Shown: positions 57,098-64,000 of the stretch, in pieces
Numbering within the stretch: position 1 is the stretch's first letter
How the letters are laid out: every line of letters starts with the position of its first letter
NCBI RefSeq assembly: GCF_048771995.1
Contig: NC_133027.1
Span: forward strand, 58,341,501-58,405,500
Length of the DNA: 64,000 nucleotides
Source: Taeniopygia guttata
Taxonomy: Eukaryota > Chordata > Aves > Passeriformes > Estrildidae
Reading direction: 5' to 3'
Notes under the pieces: generated by a model
The model's input: the letters and a program-made list of their open reading frames with translations, nothing else
What the model was told of the DNA's origin: nothing
The model's database searches: none
Position numbers and translations under genes: made by a program

Positions 57098-59862
57098 CTT
57101 AAAAGCAAAAAGATGTGTTATTTATTTATAATTTCACAAAAAGAAAAAATACATTAAAACAACAAAAGAAAACAAATGACTACGAAGAAATAATTCAGTA
57201 TGTCTAACGTTTTTCACAGTAGAGGGGAAAACATGAAGCTGCTCTTTCAGAAACACAGGAATATTTTGTCTGGAAATCTGGCAAAATGCAGGCAAAGTTT
57301 ATTCACATTCCAAATCTAAACTAGAGTCTGGCATGGAAGACGTCTGCTATAAACCAACAAAAATACCATAAAATCCAGCACCTGGGACCTGAGATTAGGC
57401 ACATGGCTTACAATCCTAAAAAGGTGAGGCAGATGGGTTTTGAATTATATGATGTACTGTAAAGCCTAAGAGATTTCAAGTTAAAGAAAAAATCAATACT
57501 GCACTACATTTGAGCCACCTGAATGCAATTCTGCAAAAAATGACACCTGCAGAAGACTGCCTTGATGCTTTCTCTGAAACAGCAGGGGCTCCGGAAGGAA
57601 AGGACCAAAGGCTCTGAGCTGTCAGTAGCCCTGAGCAGGCAGTCATCTACTGCTCCTCCACCTTCCCACCAAAGGAAATCCTCTGCAGGCAAACAGGCAC
57701 GGAAGCCAAGAGGTGGGAAAAGAACAGATACTGGAAGAGGGAAGGGAATGGGAAAGGGAAAGGTAATAACAGCTGGAACAGATACAAACAGTGAAAGGCT
57801 GAGATGTGATGTAATTTTTGGCATGTTTACTATACGACCAGGTAAGTCACAAATGTGATTCTAGAAGTCTCTATATATAAAGACTGTGGAAGTCACCTCC
57901 ACAGTAACATAAAGTTTAAAATTGCCATCGTTTATAACATGCTTGGATAGGCAGTGCTGTCAATCATCACCTTTGCTTTCACTACAAATTAGCAAGACTA
58001 TGTAAGTTTCAAACCTATTAATACCAGACTTTTAGAGTTACCTTCATTTGTGTTTCCAGTGGTGTTTGTGCCAGGAATGGAGGCTGCCCCACTAGCATCT
58101 CAAAGAGAATTACTCCAACACTCCACCAGTCACACAACTGTGTGTAACCTGAAATAAAGTTCAAATAAGGTAGTCAAGCCTTGTTATGGTTTTTATCTTA
58201 CATTTCTAAGACTAAAAAAGTTCAGAAGAGAATTGAATTCTATTCAATACTTATTTAATATTTCCATCTTAAAAAAATACTTTTTTCTTAAAATATCACA
58301 TCCTGGGGAGAAGTGGGAGTGTGGGAGAAGTGAAGCAGCACACCTGAGTACCAGTCACTTTGTAGTGAGACTGCAGTACAAAACCACATACATTACCTGT
58401 TCGTAACAACACTTCTGGTGCAATGTAGTTGGGTGTGCCCACCAGGGAATGGGCCAGGCAGCGCTGGTGCTGCCGTGCAGCCCTGCGCTCCAGCGGCTTC
58501 AGCCGATCCCCACATCTGCAGTTCGCCGGATCACCCCACTCACTGCTGAAATCCATACTGTCCTGACGGGCATGATCACCTGCCATGGAGTGACAAAAAT
58601 GGCAAAATTGAGGATGGTTACTTTTATTCTTATCTAATACGACATTTTCTTTAACCATTAACATTCTGTGTTACAAGATAGAATCTGTTTCAGTTTCAAT
58701 ACTGAACCTGAGAGTTAAAACAGATGTTGATTTTTGTTTATGATATAAAACACCAACCTCTGAGGACACAAATTTTTTAAGCTAATTTTTGACATAACTA
58801 TGAAAAAATACCAATCTTGATACTTTTCAGATTTTTCTTAACATCACCACCTTGGGTGTATAATGTGAATATTGTTTTTACACTTAACACAAACATAAAC
58901 CTCTAACATTTAAATCACAAAAAAAAATTAGATTTTAAAGCTTTATCTTCTCACCACAGAAGATACTGTTACTGTGTAACAGTCTGGCCTAAGATACGTG
59001 ACATTTTGAGAAAAACTAATCAGAAGTAATTTAAATCTTGTTTTTGAAGGTATGTTTTTATTTTTGGAAAGTAAAACCAAGCTATCACATAATTTGTATT
59101 TTACCACTCTCAAAACCGTGACTTTTCTTTTGCTCCAACGTTTTCTTCAGCTGTTGTTTCAGTAATCAAGTAGGATTTTGAAAAGCCTACTTAAACCTTC
59201 TCATAAAAGAAACAGCACAGTCATCTTTCTACTCATTTATAATTTAATTCCTTGTAAAGAATACTTGTATTTCTCTTACCGCTCTGGTAGTATTTTGAGT
59301 CATGGGTCCATCGAAAACCAGTACAGAGCCCGAAGTCAGTCAGTTTGATATGACCATCACGGTCTATTAAGATATTGTCAGGTTTAATATCTCTGTGGAT
59401 GAAGCCCATTTTATGAACACTCTCAACTGCACATGTCAGCTCTGCTGTGTAGAACCGTGCCAAATTTTCTGGGAAGACGCCCATTCTAATTAGGAGACTC
59501 ATCATATCACCTCCTGGAATGTAGTCCATTACAAAGTACAAATTGTCCTTATCTTGGAATGAATAGTACAGGCGAACTACCCATTCATTATCAGCTTCTG
59601 CAAGGATATCCCGTTCAGCTTTAACATGAGCAACTTGATTTCTAAGCAAGACATCTTTTTTCCTCAGAGTCTTTGTTGCATATAGAGCATTAGTATCCAC
59701 CTTTCTTGCTAGGCAAACTTCTCCAAATGCACCAACTCCCAGGGTTTTAATTTTTACAAACATTGACTTGTCCATTTTAGCTCTTCTTAGCCGAATGTAA
59801 TTTGACTCTTTCTGGCACAACATTTTCCTCATTTGATCCCGAGCTTCTGGTGACAATCCAAC
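56582..59862 (-). CDS. LATS1: LATS1, large tumour suppressor kinase 1 (3' part: kinase domain and C-tail)
   Basis: Four coding exons (59862-59280, 58579-58397, 58148-58042, 57097-56582) give 462 codons plus stop, corresponding to about human residue 671 to the end (1130). LATS1 is the NDR-family AGC kinase of the Hippo pathway. Activated by MST1/2 with MOB1, it phosphorylates YAP and TAZ and keeps them out of the nucleus. Visible parts are the MOB1-binding N-lobe extension (QMRKMLCQKESNYIRLRRAKM), the glycine loop GVGAFG, the catalytic Lys in ALYATK, HRDIKPDN, DFG, a long Arg-rich activation segment ending AHSLVGTPNYIAPE (Ser909 equivalent), and the hydrophobic motif FTFRRFF (Thr1079 equivalent). 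All catalytic residues are present. Exons for the N-terminal half (UBA domain, PPxY motifs) are not in the window and must lie beyond 64,000. Confidence 0.97.
57098..58041 (-). other. LATS1 intron between the last two exons
   Basis: The intron is 0.9 kb. It includes a purine-rich patch near 57,700-57,760 that gives open frames on both strands. No extra exon was recognised. Confidence 0.75.
58042..58148 (-). CDS. LATS1: LATS1 coding exon (kinase C-lobe, YTQLCDWWS)
   Basis: One split codon and 35 whole codons lie between ctttatttcag| and ATGAAG|gtaact. It encodes YTQLCDWWSVGVILFEML and ends TPLETQMK, identical to human as I recall it. It was absent from the larger open frames because of its size. 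Confidence 0.96.
58397..58579 (-). CDS. LATS1: LATS1 coding exon (activation segment)
   Basis: Sixty-one codons plus one base, between ccatggcag| and CGAACAG|gtaatg. It encodes GDHARQDSMDFSSEWGD, the Cys/Arg-rich insert CRCGDRLKPLERRAARQ and AHSLVGTPNYIAPEVLLRT. The serine of AHSLVG is the activation-loop phosphosite. The basic insert before it is thought to be autoinhibitory in this family. Confidence 0.97.
59280..59862 (-). CDS. LATS1: LATS1 coding exon (MOB1-binding segment and N-lobe)
   Basis: There are 194 codons plus one base, between gctacatag| and CAGAGCG|gtaaga. It starts VGLSPEARDQMRKMLCQ and contains GVGAFGEV, YATKTLRKKDVL, the hinge region FVMDYIPGGDMMSLL, FIHRDIKPDN and KLTDFGLCTGF. 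Its reading continues openly 13 codons into the intron before a stop. Confidence 0.97.
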
Positions 59863-62800
59863 CTATGTAGCAAACAGAGTTAAATCTGAAGAGTGAACAG
59901 TACTCTTAATTCTTGGTGATCTTCTCATAATTAATTACAAGGCTTAGGCAAAGCAAGCCAAATACTTATACACAGCACAAGAAATAATACTTAAAGGGAT
60001 TTGGTTTTATTTTAATTTACACATTAGGATTCTATGAAAACATATAGGAGTGATAAAAGACTGAAATGTGATCATTTTCAACAGCAAAATGCACAAGGTG
60101 CCATGCACCAGGAGGTTCTAGAGAAGGGACCACTACATTCTTAAGAAAGGTAATTTACAAATTACTGATAAAAAACCACTGCAAATAATATTATCTGAGG
60201 AACAGTGTGCATCAGCTGCCTCCCTGATTCTCTTTACAGGGTTAAAGAAAGCCAAGACACGTCTGTAAGCTGCTGAGGGCTAAGGAGCTGCCATGGGAAA
60301 GGCAGACTAACTGGAGCAGAAGTCACTGAACTTCCTGACCATGCTCTAGAATTTCAGCTGCAGGAGGGAGTATGTACTCCCTCTCACTCTCTCACTTCTA
60401 CGTGTAGCTATCCGAAACAGATACTACTGGCACTGCTTCCTACTGCCCGCCCACACCGAGGCCGTGCCTCTGCCACAAGCTGAGACCAACCCATATTCCT
60501 CTCATCACATAACACACCCCCTTCTAAGAGGACTTTGCTCACACTCTCAACACTGCTCTCCACTCTTCCTAGGAACCAGCTGAGCAGAGAACTTCCTTTT
60601 CAAGTGGCTCACTCATCCTGACAATATCTTTTCTTGGCTCCCATCTGTGTACATATCCCTCTCTTGACTGAACACCCCCAATGTTCCAGCCAATGCCACC
60701 AACATTCTGATAGCTGAAACACTCACAGACCACACACAACTCATCACCTAGAGCGTGAAAACCTTTATCTACAAGAACCACATTGATCACTCTCATTGTA
60801 CTCCAAACCTGCATGCCCTCCTGGTATATTCTTGCTGGTTTCAATGCCCCTAAGAGTCCCATTCAATTTTGGTGCCATTTATCTTGGCAAATTTCAGGGC
60901 CTGGGATCAGAATACTCCTTCTTTGTTTTAATATTAATAGAACCTGTCTTCAATTTTTTAATATTTTTTTCTCTGTGACACTATCCCCAGCTTGATGTTC
61001 ATTCCTTTTTTTGTTTTCTGACAGCATTTTCAAATTACTATATGCTACCTTTCTCACAGCATCTCTATTATTTTATCTGCCTACCTGGCTTGAAATCACC
61101 ATCCCACACTAATAATTTCCAAGTTCAACTTACAGCATACTTCCTTATTTTTTAATGGACATGTTGATCATAAACTCAAACATGGCCAGACTGAACACTG
61201 CAAACATCACAACTGTACTCGAGCACTATTCTAAAGGCTTTCCATTTTTTACTTTAACATCGATTCTTGATACCAAGTCTTGCTGCTTCCATCTCTTTAA
61301 AGCATCAAATATGTGAGATACTGTCTGCATAGCAGTATTCAGAACCATTAATAGGACTAATTAACTTGTCTAGACCTGTATAGACTGTATGTTGATATAT
61401 GACTTCAACCTTGCCTGACTACCAACATAACTTGAAACAAAATATAATAGACGTGACTGACAAAAAAGGCAAAAAATAATCAATTAGATATCATTCAGTA
61501 TCTTAAAAATGCTTTCAGAAGTTACTATATGTCACCAATAAAGAAAATACTGTTAGAAAACAGAATTTCTTACAGGCTTCATAACAAAAATGGATCCAAA
61601 GGATCCAATTGCATCCAATGGATGCAATTAGGAAAATGCATACAATATGATTGTCTACCCAAATGAATTTCACAAGTTATACAAATTTGGTAAGATTTAA
61701 ATGGGTAAGACTGTCTCAAATTTGAGATAAATTTTTTTGTAGACATCAGATAGGCAGTAGTTAGGACTGGTTAGCTGTAGTTTCAAGACTGGTGTGGGAA
61801 ATAGGTTCAACTATATGCTTTTAATCAAAAAATTGTCTTATTGCAGGAACATCTGCTTATTGTCTTCCAAGACAAAAACATCTGAAGTTTTCCACGAATT
61901 AACAGACTTAAGACACACTTCAGCACAGAAGGAAGGATGTTCTTTTAAGACTTGCAAATGTCAAGAAGACAGCTGAAGACCTGAGCCTGGTAAACTTCAG
62001 ATAATGGTGGGTCACCTTCTTAAAGCCCATCCGAATCCTAAAGTTTACTTCAGTGCAGACCCACTTGACACAACTGAATACAAACTGACACAAACTGAAC
62101 CCCACCCATCACTGAAAAAGCTTGAAAAGAAAAAAAACCTACACGGCAACAAACTCCTTAGGTGTGAGACTCAATACAATAATTAATCACTGTGACACAT
62201 AAAAAGAGTTTCCAAAACCTGGTTTTTGAAAGGTTTGCTTTCTTCTACCTGCTCTCTAGCTCTTGTATCTGGACTGTTTTATAATAAAAAACTAGCCCAA
62301 GTACTGCAATTTATCATCTCTTCCCTCAACCCTTGATTTTTCCCTGTCATCCACTAAACCAAATGTTAATTACAAACTTTCTCTCTGAATTTCTGTATTT
62401 TCCCTAGAACTCTCCTCAGCTTCAGCATTTGCCAAAAATTAACAAACTGTCAGCTGCACAAACTTTTCTGTACATGTATCTCCAATTATTTCAAGACATC
62501 AGACACCAAAAGTTTTGCTCTCTAGCATCACACAATTTGCTCTCATTTTGCTTCCTTCTCATCTTGCTGTGCCTTAAAGGATGACTTAAGTTTCTCTTTG
62601 CAGGAAAACCACCTATTATAATTCTTGGCCAAACTCACACATCTAAATCAAACATTTTTGAGACCACTCAGCTCCTAGGAAATCTAATACCATAGAAATA
62701 TGTCACATATGTTAGAAATACAGCATCTGATGAAAGCAGGTGTTTTCACAGGGATGCATTCTGAGTTTTTTTCTTTCAAAATTCAAAGGGTAGAAAAGAA

Positions 62801-64000
62801 GGGATTCAATACTTGCTTAATCTTCTTAAAACTTTCTGAAAATAAACAATTTCCCTTTCTCCTTCTCATGAAGGCCCAAAATATAGTTTACTGTTGTGGC
62901 ATTCCTCTCCTGTATGCTTAGGAAAAAGGAGAGGTCTGCTGTGGTACAATAACCCATCTTCCACCCTCCAGCCTGTAATTAAACATCCCAGCTTTAAACC
63001 TAGCATAAACTATTAAAACTATAGCATTAATATTATAAATATTCTATAATTAATATTAATAATCAATTAATAAGTAATTGAATTAATATTATAAGTATTA
63101 TAATATTTTAAAGCACCCTACTATGGTGCTTTAAAAGCACAAGAAAAATATCAAGAAAAGTTATACCAGTGCTTTCATACAAGTAATACTTATTCTGAGA
63201 TACTACAGAAGACAACACAGTAAGAAGGGAAAGTGAAGTTTGCAAATCAACATTAATTATAATCTTACATTTAAGTACTCAAAAATAGCCAAAACAAATT
63301 CATGCTTAATTTTGATGCAGGATTGCATGCAAAGCCCTCTAAAAAGGGATCATGCTATTCTTAAGAAACACTGTTGCTTCAGAATCTTACTTGTCTACAC
63401 AGGAATGGAGGCTACAGAGTTCAGGAAAGCTTCCCACACCTTAACAGTTTAAATCAGCTGTTAGTGAAGTGAAAAAGGAAAGAGAGAAGACTAAGAATAA
63501 AGATCTAGTAAGAGTTCCAGGATGAAATCTTGCTAACATTTACATATTCGTGATTAAGTAAACACTTATAAAAGACTACAGCTTACAGTAAAATTTTTCA
63601 ATGAGTAAGAAAACACAGATTTAAAAAACAGCATGTCAAGAAAGCAGTATAAGCTAAATACGTACTCTCATAAAATAAATAAAAAAGAACATCATACTTA
63701 TGCCAAACTTTCAACTACAATTGTTAAGAAATATATTTGTGTGACAGAACTCAATTTCACCTTTCTGCAAATATTAGTTTCACTACTTTCCACTGCTTTC
63801 TCTTTTGAAATGACATAGGTTCATCAGCTCCAGTTTTTACCCTTTTGATTTGGTTTAAGAGAGCACTGAAATAATAGCAATAGACCACTGACTTCATGCA
63901 GACACAAAAAAGTTGATTTCACATGTATTTGTTTTATAATTATGCCCTTCAACTGCTCTTGTTTAAACAGATACACTTACAGTGCAGATTACAAAATAAT
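59863..64000 (-). other. LATS1: LATS1 intron, open to the right edge
   Basis: No upstream LATS1 exon was found. The residues expected just before the VGLS exon (a Lys/Glu-rich helix ending NEMMR in human) are not encoded here. The intron holds a GC-richer block at about 60,230-60,900 with a 97-codon antisense frame of unknown meaning, and a 12-bp hairpin at 63106-63136. Otherwise it is AT-rich. Confidence 0.7.
63106..63136. repeat. Perfect 12-bp inverted repeat with 7-nt loop
   Basis: TTTTAAAGCACC, loop CTACTAT, then GGTGCTTTAAAA. It lies next to AT-rich sequence built from 'taatatta' words (63000-63105). Confidence 0.8.

Noticed and set aside
60060-60960. Possible LTR or retrovirus-like insertion
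   Set aside because: No paired terminal repeats, target-site duplication, primer-binding site or retroviral protein motif could be seen. It is left as an unclassified block.

Overview
This is a window of nuclear vertebrate DNA, almost certainly from a bird. The genes are split by spliceosomal introns, two promoters lie in CpG islands, and the recognisable interspersed repeats are CR1 LINE fragments with the avian 3' tail. One element has a tRNA-Ile-like head on a CR1-like tail, the architecture described for the songbird family TguSINE1, so a passerine is the best guess. That last step is inference.

Layout from left to right. Positions 1-10,860 hold no gene I can recognise, only one CR1 tail and some short palindromes and repeats. 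A CpG island at about 10.86-11.64 kb starts GINM1 on the + strand, with eight coding exons from 11,276 to 28,734 (324 aa) and a poly(A) signal at 29,541. A 3.2 kb spacer follows. KATNA1, the katanin p60 AAA ATPase, then runs convergently on the - strand, with ten coding exons between 45,926 and 32,908 (492 aa) and a probable non-coding first exon in a second CpG island at about 50.3-50.96 kb. A tRNA-Gly(GCC) gene sits at 51,089-51,159 on the - strand. The 3' half of LATS1 follows on the - strand, with four coding exons from 59,862 to 56,582 that carry the whole kinase domain and C-tail. The rest of LATS1 lies beyond the right edge.

The order GINM1 > < KATNA1 < LATS1 matches the human 6q25.1 block as I recall it. 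Exon joins were derived by hand from splice sites, reading phase and remembered mammalian proteins, and all of them keep frame. The three proteins have separate jobs: a single-pass glycoprotein of unclear function, a microtubule-severing enzyme and a Hippo-pathway kinase. They are neighbours by conserved synteny, not an operon-like system.

I found no undescribed multi-gene system. The points most worth a second look are nested in-frame and out-of-frame acceptors at GINM1 exon 6, G-rich and C-rich minisatellites in inverted orientation on either side of GINM1 exon 1, a 54-56 bp inverted repeat pair near 6.3 and 7.8 kb, a GAT repeat coding six Asp in the LATS1 tail, and the tRNA-Ile/CR1 SINE.
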